DNA of 64,000 nt from Lytechinus pictus (GCF_037042905.1 NC_087253.1:12691001-12755000), one strand, 5' to 3'. Numbered from the stretch's first letter, positions 26,333 to 41,300 are shown. The notes: generated by a model from the letters alone, not told the origin. Numbers and translations: made by a program.

Positions 26333-29300
26333 TCAGCTATAATACAAAGAGTAGAATAAACATGGCAAGAATAGGGAAAGGATTAAAACTGTTCCAGACA
26401 GATGCCCAATCAAGCTCCTGAGATAAACCACAAACTGCTCTAACAAGTTGGGCTGATGGCTGCTTTTGCTCTTCTTCGTGGTCTTTTTCTGGAAGAGAGA
26501 AAAAAAAAAGAGAGAAAAAAAATTAGCATGAAATGACAGTGTAAACCGATTTGCTACATAGACATTTCATAAAGACATTTGACAAATTTTTTGCAGAACG
26601 TCAAGAACTTGAAAAAAGACAAACTGTTAGCATACATTTGTCATGATGTGTGATGAAGTACGAATGAAACCAATTTATCTCGTTCAAATTTTAGCACAAG
26701 CTATACATTCTACACTTTTAAAGAAGTCTGACAGTTAAAGAGATTTTAAAATCCAGCTCATTCTTGCAGAATCTGGGAGATTCGAGAGGATGAAGTTTAT
26801 AGTTCTGTTTCTTGTTCTAAGAATACTTACTAATTTGATGCCGTTTTTCTGAATGATGTCCATGAACTGCTGGTTTTTAAGGCTAACTGGTGGCAGATAT
26901 TCATTGACTTCATCGCGTTTCCACCAATCAATCTCCTCGGTACTGAATGGAACAAAACAAAATTAACATATTACGATTGCCAAAAATATGAAGAGTAAAT
27001 GAAAAATATATACTGTATATAACCCGTTGCATTTCTTAGTGAAAAAGACAATATAAAACAAATTCTGGTAACCTAAACAACAAAAGTAGATTTTTGTATA
27101 AAGTATGGTTCATGTTCTGTCTGTTAACTATATTGTTTCTACATTGACTCAACTGCATCTATGCCTTCACCATTACCAGATCAGATTTCTTTATGGAGAA
27201 TGAAAATTTTTTTATGGAGAATGAAAAAAATACTGGCAACTTGAACTTAATAAATATTGACTGGCCTCGGGGCGATACGACATATATCACCCAAACTCTA
27301 TATATCGCCTGAGTCGTAGACGAGGGTGATATCAATTTAGTGAGGGCGATATATGTCCTTTTGCCCCCAGGCCAGTCCATAATCATTAACCAAATCAGAC
27401 ATCTAGAGCAAAAATCTTGAAAATTTAGATATTTTACAGTTTCAGAATGGGAATCTATTTTGTCATGTTGAGCAGACTGGGCTCTGAACTTTACCATTGT
27501 GATGTAATTGACATGACGCGTCCCTGGCCTAGGGACGCAGTATTTGTCTCAACTTGAAGTACAGCTCTGCACGGTTCAAGGTCGCGTACAAAAGCGCGTA
27601 GAATACCCGGACGTTACCTCTGCCTTAATGCCCGCTACATTTCCATTCATTTTCTCATAGATTTTCCTGAGCGGGCAATAAATTTGTCCGTGGTTTAACA
27701 AATGGAAACTTATTGACCAGCCACTTGATCCCAGTCTTAAGCAGGCAATAATGTATCAAATTTGCCCTGCTCAGATGTCTGATAAGGTTGATAATATGTA
27801 ATATTTTTAACTTACCCATATTGCGTATAGTGATAGTGGAATAACGTTGCTCTGATGTACTTGGGCGGTTTATCAGGAAACGGACTGTCTTTGATCAGGG
27901 CAAGTACTGTACAAAATAAAAATAGGAAAAACCAAAAATAATGTTTAAAATAATCATAGAAAATACATAAACAGTACAGTACAGCAACAATTTTTAAAGG
28001 GATACAATTACTCTATTGCGCTATATAGAAACTCATGACATGATTGTTATTAATTAAATGAATGCGATTTAATTATCAGTTTAGTATGTTGGGAAACTGG
28101 TTGTCTTTGATCAATTTTTTGAGATAGAAAGAAAAAAAAGAAAATAAAGTAACATTGCATTGAAAAAGAGGAAGACTATTGTGAGCAACAAGAAGTAAAA
28201 GGGAAGAAAGTGGAACAAGGAAAATGTCCGAAAAGAAAGGTAAAGGGATGGTCCGGGCTGAAAATATTTATATCTGAATAAATAGAGTAATATTTACAGA
28301 GAAAAATACTGAATATGTCATCAAAATCGGATAACAAATAACGAAGTTATTGAATTTTAAATTTTATCAATATTTTGTGAAAGCAATTATATGCACATTG
28401 TCATGAATATTCATTAGGTGGGCTGATGATGTCACATCCCCACTTTCTTTTTTCTTATGTTATTACATGCAATTAAAAAAGGTTTTATTTTTTCATACAT
28501 ATAAAATGATGTGTCTCCTTTATGATGAAATAAGTTGCGGCAATAAATAACTGATGCACTTAATCAGCTGTCAATCCAATTGTTTAAGTTCTTGGTAGAA
28601 AGTCTTTTAATAAACTAATTTCATATAATAAAATACAAAAGAACAAGTGGGGATTTGACATCATCAGCCCACCTAATGAATATTCATGACGACATGCCTA
28701 GAACTGTTTCACCGGAATAATGCAAATCTTTAAAATTCAATGACTTTGTTATCTGATTTTGATCAAATGTTCAGCATTTTGCGCTGTGAATTTTACTCTA
28801 TTTATTGAGATAAAAATATATCCAGCCTGGACCATCCCTTTAAGAAGAAGAGCAAATACATGATGATGAAAAGGAAGGAGAATATAATAAAGGGAAAGAA
28901 AAGGAGGTAAACATACCTTCCGGCTGATCTGTAAGTAATCTATAGACCATATTGAGGAACCACGGGTTGTGACGGTATGAACCCAATGCCGCAAACCACA
29001 TCTGCCAGTCTAACCTGGGCTGGTGAGGAGCTGAGAAAGAAAAGGTCATGACCTCTGAACTATCAAATGGTATTGACTATCATTATGCCAGATTTGGGGA
29101 TTATTGATAAGATCTTAATGCTGCAAACCACATCTGCCAGTCTAACCTGGGCTGGTGAGGAGCTGAGATAGAAAAGGTCATGACCTCTGAACTATCAAAT
29201 GGTATTGACTATCATTATGCCAGATTTGGGGATTATTGATAAGATCTTAATGCTGCAAACCACATCTGCCAGTCTAACCTGGGCTGGTGAGGAGCTGAGA

Positions 29301-32300
29301 TAGAAAAGGTCATGACCTCTGAACTATCAAATGGTATTGACTATCATTATGCCAGATTTGGGGATTATTGATAAGATCTTAATGCTGCAAACCACATCTG
29401 CCAGTCTAACCTGGGCTGGTGAGGAGCTGAGATAGAAAAGGTCATGCCCTGTGAACCAGAAAATCATGGTATAAACTATCACAATAAACTAGCTTCTACA
29501 GGAAATTTGAGTTGGGTTGTCTATATGATAATACTATTAAAGCTGCAAATCACACCTGCCAAACCGGGCTGCTGAGTCGAGATAAAAAGATTGAAAAAAA
29601 AAATGTCATGAAACCTGACCTATCGATTCATGAGATAAAATCATAATAATAATACATGAGATCAGTATAGCGCACTTTCCATCTTGACTAGATGCTAAAG
29701 GTGCTTCAGAGCAGAACAACAAAAACTATTTTAAATAATACATGTCTGAACAATAAATCAATGTCTATCAAAAAGCACTCTTATACAGGTATGTTTTCAG
29801 GTTGCCCTTGAAGGTGGTCACTGAAGTCTGGGTTTTCAGACTCTGTGGGAGAGAATTCCACAGGCTAGGCCCTGCATGAGCAAAGGCCCGTTCCCGTTCA
29901 TATCACTATGAACTAACTTCGGTGAGAATGGGGGTGTTGACAAGAGAACCTAATGCTGCCAACAATATTTGCTTGTTCAACAAATAAAAGATTAATACAA
30001 TATCAATCTTCCCCCCACAGCAGCATATGATTGAAATCATCATCCCATGGGCACAAATTGTAATTCAAGAAATATGGGGCCGTTTCATAAAGCTAAGAGC
30101 GACTTTAAGAACGACTGGTGATCCTTTCTTACGCGCTAAACAATCGCCAATGGTGTATACCATTTTCCACAAGAAAGGATCACCAGTCGTTCTTAAAGTC
30201 GCTCTTAACTTACGAACAGCTTTATGAAACACCCACCTGGGCATTAACTTCTGCTTACAATTGTTATAGTCTACTGAAATCCTTGATTTCCAACAGCCAA
30301 GAACAAATTCAAAATGACAGATGAGAAACTTCACGAAATTAAACTAAACTTACCGACCCAAACTGGAGCTTCAGATACATTGCCAGGCTTGTAGAGAAAC
30401 TCATAGGCCTGAAGTGAAAAAGAGAGAGAAAAGAATAGAAAATTGGGTAATAATAGTGGGACTGTTGGATGATATATAATAATGACTATAAAAGACATTT
30501 TTTTTCCTCTCTTTCTTGAGAGTTTGGCGGATCCAGGGTGCACGCCAGGGGAGGGGCAATTCCAGCCCGTGCCCCCCCCCCCTTTCAGAGTCATAGTCAA
30601 TATTTTTAATGTGAATATGTCACACCAAATATTTCATTTGGAATATGCCGTTATTTTATTGAAAACCTCCTGTTTCTTCTTCTTTGCTTGTCAAATTCAA
30701 CGCGGGACAAAATTACCTCCATTTTTTAGTGATAGCCCTTTTTTTTTTGCTTGTCAAATTTTCCTTGGGAAAATGTGCGCCCCCCCTTGGGAAAATCCTG
30801 GATCTGTCCCTTATAAAGGAATAAGTTTTTTGGGTTTTTTCAAGAGTGATATTATATACAAGTAATACTTACAACATGAATTGCAACATTTTCTTGACTT
30901 CTCATACACAAAATTGTGTATATCCATAATGATTCAAATACAGTATGATGAAACAAATTCAGCGATCAGTCCCTTATCGCTATGATTCAAATTTTTAAAG
31001 TTGCATTTGACATGATGATTGTAAACTATAAAAGACAATAAGACCTGGAAAGACTGAATATTATCAGGAGAAAACAATTCAAAGAAGCATTATAAATGAA
31101 AGCATGGGGGAGTAGCTGGCCAGTTATACAATATACATGATTACTTATTATCCAATCACTGCATGTATGCCATGCAAATATATCACCAGCCACCCAAACA
31201 AACAAAAAGTCGCCAGGACAGATTCTCTGTAAAAAGCCATTTTAGTAATTTGGTCTTCAAAAAGCGAAAATATAAAAATTAGCTTATCTGAAGGAGTAAT
31301 TCTTCTTCATACTGTCAAAATGTTCAAGTTGTAAAGTTGAATAAGAAACAAGATAGAAGAGTTTTTTGACACGTTTTTCCCTGACTGCTTGGAAGTTTAA
31401 CTGAGAATGCATAATGTGTATATCTCATGCTTGAGTGATCCCTGGCCCCGCGTCTTTCAAAGAGTTACAATTGATCCAATCAATCGTAACTTTAAAGGAG
31501 AATGAAACCCTTGAAACCAGCTGAATCCATATCAAAGAGAAAAATCAAAGAAACATATTGTTGAAAGTTTGAGGAAGATTGAATGAATGATAAGAAAGTT
31601 ATGAGCATTTGAATATTGAGATCACGAATGCATTGTAGATCCTCCCATTGGCAATGCGACCAAGATCTGTGATGTCACACACGTACAACTCCCTCATTAC
31701 TTTAGTACTTATTTCACTTATATTCTCACTTTTATAGAATCTATCACAAGGTGAGGTGTTCTCTTTATGAGAGGACAAGTACAGAGGTTTCACAACATTA
31801 TATCATTGATGAATCGTTTGTCATATGATTAGAATGAGCAAAAAGATATGTTTTGGGGTATATTTTCAGTGTCCAAAAGGGGAGAGTTGTTCATCTGTGA
31901 CATCATAGATCTTGGTCACATTGCCAATGGGAGGATCTCCATAGCATTAGTGATCTCGACATTCAAATGCTCATAACTCTTCTATTGCTAGTCCTATTTT
32001 ACTCAAACTTTTGTTGATCTTATTCTTTGATTTTTCTGCTTTCACAAAAGCTAACTTGCTCCAAGAGTTTCATTCTCCTTTAATATGGAAATCCTTTAGT
32101 GTCATGATTTTTTCTACAGGAAATTTGCAAAATGTCTGTTGTAAACAAAGGAGAAAACACCAAATTGTCAAGAAACCAATGAATTTATGGATATACATTC
32201 ACATCTAGAAATATTTTTGAACAAACATGCATTTTATATGTTGACTTTGCTGGCTTTTGATAGTTGCGATGATTGGATCAATCGCAACTCTTTGTAAGAT

Positions 32301-35300
32301 GGGCCCGTTTTCTCCTAATTATTTTAAGCTCTTACTTAGTTTATTGTGCATGCGATCAAGTATTTGCGTGGGTTACTGCTGATCCATTTTGACAAGTTAT
32401 ATATCATTTTGAAGCTCAGGATGTGCTTTTTCAAACTCAATGAAATTCTCAAAATTCATTTTGCATGACGTACTGGTTTTTATGGGGTGGCTGGTCACAC
32501 ATCATATTAGCAACATGGGATTTATATTTCAACACAGCCATAAGAACAAAACTCTCCCACAAAAAAAAATTAATTTAAGTCAATCAAAGCATTGAAAGAC
32601 CTCTCACCTTCCAGCCTCTCTCGATGTTATTGCTGCCCTCTACGATGACCTCAGGTCGACCTCCGACCCCGGTCATTCTTCGGAAGAGACCGAAAGAGTT
32701 CACAACCTGGAGGTGGTCCAAATTGGACTTCCACTTGTGGACGGTTGGAGAAAGACTGTCATAGGCCTGTCGATCCACTACAGAATGAGGTACCTGGGAG
32801 TAGGTAAGTCAATGAAAATAAAAAATACACTATGATTCTCTACAGAATGGAGTACATGAGATTAGGTAGGTCAGTGAAAAATTAATATTAATTAATATGC
32901 GGTCAGACACATGCCTATCAATCTGCTACAGAATGAGGTACCTGGAAATGGGTAAGCCAATGAAAATGAATATATTCAGTCAGGGGCATAATGATCCCCT
33001 ACATAATGGGGTAAATTACATGTAGAGTGGGTAAGACAGTGGAAATTAACTCAAGTTGATTGAAGTCAGACTCATAGTTTTGTGATCCACCACTGAATGG
33101 GGTTTCTAGAAATGGGTAAGTCAGGGAACATAAATAAAACATGCCATTGTAGTCAGTCATACACATGTCCATCTACTACATAATGAGGTACCTGCAAGTG
33201 CGAAAGTCAGTGAAAAAAAATACAATATGCCACTGATATACATGTACTTCTCAACCAATCAAAACCAATCAGTTGTCAGCTCTAACAATTTGTTGGGACT
33301 ATAAATGTGAAATACTCCTGGGCCCCATCTTACAAAGAGTTATGATGGATCTCCAATCAATCTCCATGGTATGGAAATCCATCCATACCATAATATTTCT
33401 ACAGGAAATTTGCACAATCTCCTTCGTAAACAAAGAGAATCACATTGAATCTTCAAAAGAATGATGAATGTATCACTATACACGATATCTAGAAAATATT
33501 TTAAACAAATTTGATTTTTAGACGTTGACGTTGCTGGCCGTCCATAGTTGTGGTTGATCGGATCAATCGCAACTCTTTGTAGGACGGAGCCCTAGTGCCA
33601 TTATAATCTAATTATCACATTTGCCATGTGATCAATTTGATTTTAAAAAAAGTTGTTGCTTTGTTGCTTTGGATTTAAAGCATGTAATGGCCATCGCACA
33701 CCTTACGACCGTACGCGATCCGATTTTGGAACAAATCGCATTTTGCTCATTTTCTGAAAATATGAATGGAACATATTATTGTATCTGAGGTTAAAATTAA
33801 AACTAATATAACCATTTTGAAAGATTGCAAGCCTTTATTTTGGAGTAAGGACCAAATTAGTTTCAAATCGCAGCCAATCGTATGACTGCTATGACGTCAT
33901 TACGACTAGATATTAAAATTTGCTTTTATTTTAAGAAGGATGATAGCATAGTCACAGATTTTAACATACATTGTAGGTATTTGTACGATGATTTCAAACA
34001 ATACACAGTAAGATATTCCAAGTCTCAGTTTTAGCATCAAATTCTACTACGTTTTATTCCAAAATTGAGTCGCAGACCAATCGTAAGGTGTGCAGTCACC
34101 TTAAGGCAATGTTGAATATAGACCCTATGCAATGTTTATTAAAGAATCTTCAGAGTAGTCTACTTACAAGGCTTATTGTGAACATGAATACTGCTATGAT
34201 GGCAAAGACGCAACACAGGAACACTGACCAACATTTATTAAACACGCCGGAGCTAAGAGTCGCGGATCTATGGAATAATAAATCAAAGAAATATTTGTAC
34301 AATTCAGCAAACTTGGACACTTAAACATAACATTCTAACATGAAATTTCAATAAATCTGGCAAAATACTTTTGAGATACTATAGTCAATCAATAGATGAA
34401 TATGCTATAAAGCACCTGAAATTAATTTGTAAGTGTATGTGTATTAACTTTGCACTTTTTGCTGTTTGTTTTTTTTTACTCTAGCCATGGGAGCCTGCCC
34501 ATGAGAGGCCAACTTACATTTTGGCTTCATTTTTGTTTCCTTTTTTTCTTATTTTTCATAATAAATTCAATCAAATATTTTTTTATGTTTAATTAAAATC
34601 CTGCATTTTTAGGAAAAAGAATTATTTCTCTTCACTTCACACACTCACAGTAAACTCATCCACACAATATAAAGTATGATCTATTTGACTGGTATCATTG
34701 TATCCTTTCTTAGACTTACCACCACAATGCTCTAAGTATCACTGAACCCACAGAAATGATACCCTTCCACAAAATATAAAGTATGATCTGTTTGACTGGT
34801 ATCATTCATTGACACTTTCTTAGACTTACACCCATGATGCTGTTAGTATATACAGCTCCCAGAGAAATGATACCAATCCACATTTATAAAGCATGATCTA
34901 ATTGACTGGTATTAATATTGACCCTTTCTTAGTCTTACCTTTAAAATGCTCTAAGTACCACTGAACCCACAGAAATGAAACCCTTTCTCACACTATAAAG
35001 TATGATCTGTTTGACTGGTATCATGCATTCACCCTTTCTTAGACTTACATCCATGATGCTGTTAGTATATACAGCCTCGAGAGAAATTATACCAATCCAT
35101 ATTTGTAAAGCATGATCTATTTGACTGGTATCAGTATTCACACTTTCTTAGATTTACCTCCAAAATGCTCTAAGTATCACAGAACCAACAGAAATGATAC
35201 CCTTCCACACAATATAAAGTATGATATGTTTGACTGGTATCATTCATTGACACTTTCGTAGACTTACACCCATGATGCTGTTAGTATATACAGCTCCCAG

Positions 35301-38300
35301 AGAAATGATACCAATCCAAATTTATAAAGCATGATCTACTGGACTGGTATAATATTGATAATTTCTTAGACGTACCTCCACTGTGATGTAAGTGCACGGC
35401 TCCAAGAGAAATGATACCCATCCACATTTAAAAAGCATGATCTATTTGACTGGTATTAATATTGACCCTTTCTTAGTCTTACCTCCACAATGCTGTTATT
35501 ATCACAGCTCCCAGAGAAATGATACCCATCCACACAGTATAAGGCATGACATTTGTGAGTGCATTGAAGAAATCATACTCACTGAAGGCTGCAAGAGAGA
35601 TAGTGAGATAAAGGAAGAGAGGGAAAGAGGGGAAGAAAAGGGAAGAGTCGGAGAGGAAGAAAGGGAGTGAGAGAGGGGGAGAGGAAAGAGAAAGGGTAAA
35701 GGGGAAATAATAAGATACAGAATGATTGGAATTTGTGAGAAGAGAGAGTGGAATGAATTAGATAGAATAGGGGGAAGGGGACAGAGGGAGAAGGGGGGAT
35801 AGAGAGTAAGTAAGCGGGAGAGATGGTGATAAGAAAGGATTAGCATAAAAAATTAACTTGGCATCACAATATATCTATATATCGGGTATCTTAAGGCATT
35901 TAAAATGCATACCATATTTGGCCTGCGTGTTTTACTTGTGCAATAGTAGAGCATATTTTATAATGCGCCAAATCTTCAAAATTCCTCATAGGCTCATACT
36001 GTACAAAACTTGCAGTGAAATATCTTGCCAAAGTGCAGTCTAATAATTTAATAAATAATGATCATTCGAGATACTAACAATTACAGTGTAGAGGGTTTTT
36101 CTTCATGGGATACCACATATATTCTACTTGTCAGGGTCAATGTTGGATTTGTGCAATATTGGTCCAAACTTGTTGGATATTTCAGGTTACCCATTCTCAG
36201 ATATCCAATTTCACATATCACAAATTCATGACGAACTAATGACGCATTACTAACAGGAAAGTGAAAGAGTTTCAGTGTATACTAAACATGAAAAGCGACC
36301 CAATGAAAAATGTGCTGATTACCATTTTGGTTCATATGGTTTAGTGCATCATTGTAAGAACATTCTAATACTGGAACACTATTAAACGATAATTAATTTC
36401 CAATCTTACGAACCATCATACCTGAACGAGCCTGTTCCTTAGCATTTATTATGTTAAGTGTGAAGGGACCCAATATAATAATAATAAATGTAATAGTACT
36501 ACATACAAATTATATAGTGTTTAATTATACATGTTTCAAAGCGCTAAAAAGAAAGAAAAGGATAAAAGTATGAATGTAAAAGATATCTAGGATTATAAAA
36601 GAACATGAAATTCAAACATCATTACAAAATTAATTAGACAACTCACCTAAATTTGATGTAACACTGAATGAATCAAAGTCTATCTTAAGTTCAAAATAGT
36701 GGATAAGACCATAAAAAAGACCCGCATAGACAGACACACAGATCGCACTCCGTAGAAATCGAGAGAAGGATGTGCCTAAACAGAGAAAACACAGCCAAAT
36801 GACAAAGTACATCTAATAAGTTACAGAATGTTCTATTTGTTGCAATGATTTATTATTTGTGATGAGCTGATATTGTCATAACTTCACATAAATAGTCATT
36901 GAATATTATTTCAAGCTTCAAGACATAAGTAAAACTTGGCTGCATCAATCAAAACAAATTACAGGAATTTGACTTTCCATATATGTACACATGCCATAAG
37001 AAGTGCAATCGTTGGAGTAGATATTTTTTAAGGTATTGATGATGGCTGTTTTATTGCCAGAGAAATGAACATAAAACGTCAAAAGTGTCAACTCTAACCA
37101 GAGTGCTATAAAAGCCAACTGTCACTATTATCATCATTAAGTTCATCATCATCATCCTCCTCCTCATCACTATCATCATCGTCATCATCATCATTAATGT
37201 CAACATCACAATCATCAATATCATCACCATAATCACCATCACCACCACCACCATTATGTTCATGTTCATCACCATCATCATCATCATCGTCATCATCATC
37301 ATCATTAAAATCATCATCATCATCATCGCATCATCATCATCATCATCCTCATCATTAAAAGCACATACCGTGATAAACATTTTTGTCTTTGCCCAGGTAT
37401 CTGTCGTCTAGAAGCGAGATACAGAGGGCCATCGTTAGAAGATTAAAGAAGTTATAATTTCCTGTGAGGATGATTAGCTCTTGTAGCAGCATCTAGATAG
37501 AAAAGGGAGTACAAAGAAAATACTATCATTGTCTTTAATAGTACACAAATAATATCACTCAGAGTCAACATTAACTAGAATGTCCAAAGGTCTACAATAT
37601 ATTTCTATTCTCTGAATTCAATTAAATTCATTTTTATTTTCAAATAATACAGATATCAATGAAAATACCAAAATATAATAAATATCATTGAATCATTCTT
37701 TTGATTGCAATTTATGATTTCTGAATAGTGCAAGATAACATATTTACATGTACCCATTCAAGGTACATTTGGACTCGTTCTTAAAATGCCATAGGCATGG
37801 GTATTTTGACATCAAAGGTACAAAAAGCATCAAGAACGCTTCATGAAAAAGCTTGTCTGATTACTATTAACCAACAGTTAGCATAAAAATGTCAGATACA
37901 TATGCCTCTCACCCAATTGAAATCAAGGAAAGCCGATATGACAACCTGTTTACTGTACATATGAAACGCTATCAAGTTCAAGGAAAATATCTCATTGCTA
38001 GTATAATGCTGGGAGTGAATTACAGAGAAAATTCACATTCCTTACCTGTCCATAAAAGGCAAATAATTTGAGTCTCCTGAAGGGCGCGAAGAATAGGAAC
38101 GGGAGAGCTATCTCAATGAAGTATGTCGCTACAACGCTTAGCTTCTGGAGCCATTCCGGGAGCTGATGGGCATACCAAGCCAAAGGGGTAGCAATACACT
38201 ATTGAAGACAAGAAAATCTCAAATTACTTTGATCCTAAAAATGGGCCCGATTTTTTAACATATAAATTAGCATTAATTCATACAAAATAAAATGTGTAGA

Positions 38301-41300
38301 TTCAGTATTAAGCTATACAACACCCATTGATTGGGTTGCACATACAGAATTTAGCATAATTAATTCATACAAAATAAAATATGCAGATTTAGTGAAATTT
38401 AGCAGTACAACCCCATAGATTATGTACCTTTCTACCATTATGCACATTTTTTTTTAGGTCTGAATCGAACCACCCCCCCCCCCTCCCCACCCCCAACTGA
38501 TGAGACTTGAAAGACCTCAGGACTATTACAGTTCAGTCAGAAAAATTAGGATTTTAGCTCAGAATTTTGCTTAACTAAATAAAAATTAATTTTCAATCAA
38601 TGAATTTGGCAAAGTATATTACCTTATTTTCATATAATTTTTCAGACCTACATTTAAACCGAATAAATCTCAAAGGCAGGTAAAGGATATGTACAGTCAT
38701 CCTAAGCTGTGCAAAATTATACAATAGAAATAGGAGTGGGCTATAAATGGGTGATTTTTGGTTTTACTGTGGGAACAGTTTTTTTGTGTTCCTTTTACCT
38801 TATCTCAACATGAAATGACAATATTTTTTGTCTCGGGTCCGAGAAAAAAGTGTGCCGGGCCAAAATCCAAAATGGCCGCCAAAACCCTCCAAAATCACAG
38901 TTTTGGCCACAACTTTTTTATTTGGTGGTCAATTTCTCTGGTTTTGGTGTCTATGCATATGTTTTGGGGGGCAGGCAATTTGTTTTTCCTATAATTAGTA
39001 CTTTTAAACCATTATTTGTAGAGTTAAAGGTAAATATACCTAAATTTTCCCATTTTTGTAGCCTTTTTTCAGCCAAAAAGTAGGTTTTATCATCCTGGGG
39101 TTCTGGGATATTAGATGGTACGAGGTCAACAATAGCAAGCAGCTTCATATAGCTATATTGCTTTTATTCCTCCACTTTGGGTGTTACGGATATTTGTGAA
39201 ATATATCTTATCAAATAAAAGAAAATGTTATTCATCCATAGGGGCTATAGGGTCATGACGGTGTACAATGCACTGTACATACTACACTGCATATATTCAT
39301 GCATTGACCACCATGGCATATGACAAGGCCTGTATATAAACTATAGTGTCATAGAAATGAGCTTCAAGGGTTTAGAATTAGATTGTGAATTTGATTCCTT
39401 TTCAGCTGATGTACATGATGAAACCAGCAACGTTAATTGCACTTAAATATCACATACATGTATATATCATATACATACGTCACATTTTTAGCCATATCTT
39501 CTTCATTTGGAGGCTTTTTTACCTGGTTCTGGTGTCTAACTGGCCTATGTTTATGTGGTCAGGTAACTACTAGTATCATGGTAATGCTGATCAACAGCCA
39601 ATCAGAATCAAGGATTGCATGCAAGTTACCATTAAGTTAAGTTAACATAATGGTAAATTTTTATGCAACGGGGCCCAGAATAGCTACAGTGTAAATTACC
39701 TCTCTCCGCCCCCTGAATTAGCATATTTGACAAAACATGTCCTCAATTTCTGAGACAAAACATATCTTCAATTTCTGAGGCATCTAATTCTAAACCTGAG
39801 AGCTCATTTCTATGACACTATAGTTTACACAAGCCTTGTTATCTGTCATAGTGGCCAATGCATTTATGCAGTGCAGTATGTATATACAGTACATTGTATA
39901 CTGTATAGCCCCAATGGATAATTGACATTTTTTTATTTAATAAGATATATTTCACAAATATCCGTAACACCCAAAGTGGAGGAATAAAAGCAATATAGCT
40001 ATATGAAGCTGCTTGCTATTGTTGACCTCGTACCATCTAATATCCCAGAACCCCAGAATGATAAAACCTACTCTTTGGCTGAAAAAAGGCTACAAAAATG
40101 GGAAAATTTAGGTATAATTACCTTTTAACTCTACAAATAATGGTTTGAAAGTACTAATTATAGGAAAAACAAATTGCCTGCCCCCTAAACATATGAATAG
40201 ACACCAAAACCAGAGAAATTGACCACCAAATAAAAAAGTTGTGGCCAAAACTGTGATTTTAGGGGGTTTTGGCGGCCATTTTGGATTTTGGCCCGGCACA
40301 CTTTTTTCTCGGACCCGAGACAAAAAATATTGTCATTTCATGTTGAGATACATTACAAGGAATAAAAAAAAACTGTTGTCATATTGAAATTACAAAAAAA
40401 GTATTTTTGACCCATGTATAGCCCACTCCTAATAGAAACCATGGTGTATTGTTCTTGTTACGCTTTACTTGGCAACAATGTAATGTGACAATCCTCCCCA
40501 GTAGGTATTTTGGCTTACTTTTTAATTTTTAAATCTTATCCGTATAAAATGCTTAAAGTGATAATTTCACTTTGTTCTGATTTTAAAAATTCTCATTTTG
40601 GCTCTTGAAAAAGGGTAAACATTAGGCTTTTAGTGTAAAAATACCATCCCAAAAGTTTCAAAGTAGCATATCTACAGGAACAATTTTAAAACCTTGGAGA
40701 TATAAACCAAGGTTTGAAAATAATTGGAGGTTGGTTTCAATGACTATGTGTATACAGCGAATCTGTGCACCACAACACATAAACTCTAGATGAACACAGC
40801 ATGACCTACATACAGTGTGTACAAGGTATACAGTGAATGAACAGTGCAGCTAAAAATAGAGTGCGTATAGGAGACACACACAGCAGAAGGCAGTCAACAT
40901 AGCCAACAGACTTTTTGAATTGGAGAAAACTTGTCATAAGCTGAACGCGTCTACTAGACGGTTCTCAAAATCAGGCTAATAAATTGCTAGTTGTACCTAA
41001 CTTAGAGTTTTTCATCCTATATTTTGGACAGTTTGAGGGTTTTTTAGGACAAATATGGGCACTCACACACATGTTTCATCTCAATTTGAGAATTTTTTTA
41101 AATCAGCTGCTCACAAAGTAAAACGATCCCTTTAATCCAAGTTTTGAATGGAATACTAGCTCACGAAATAAAGGGCCTACCTGAGATTCATAGTGGTAGT
41201 TCAGGGCCGTCAGTCCCCACCAGGTCGGGCAGCGGCTGGTTAGCTTAACCACGCCAGAGGCGAACATGAGGCGGAAGAGAAGCCAGCGGACCAACCAGAG

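Noticed and set aside
34625-35482. CRISPR-like regular repeat array
   Set aside because: Units of about 110 bp are diverged throughout, with no constant repeat and variable spacer pattern, and they match the LMF2 exon edge.
37051-37380. Met/Asp-rich open frame
   Set aside because: It is a translation of the ATC microsatellite.
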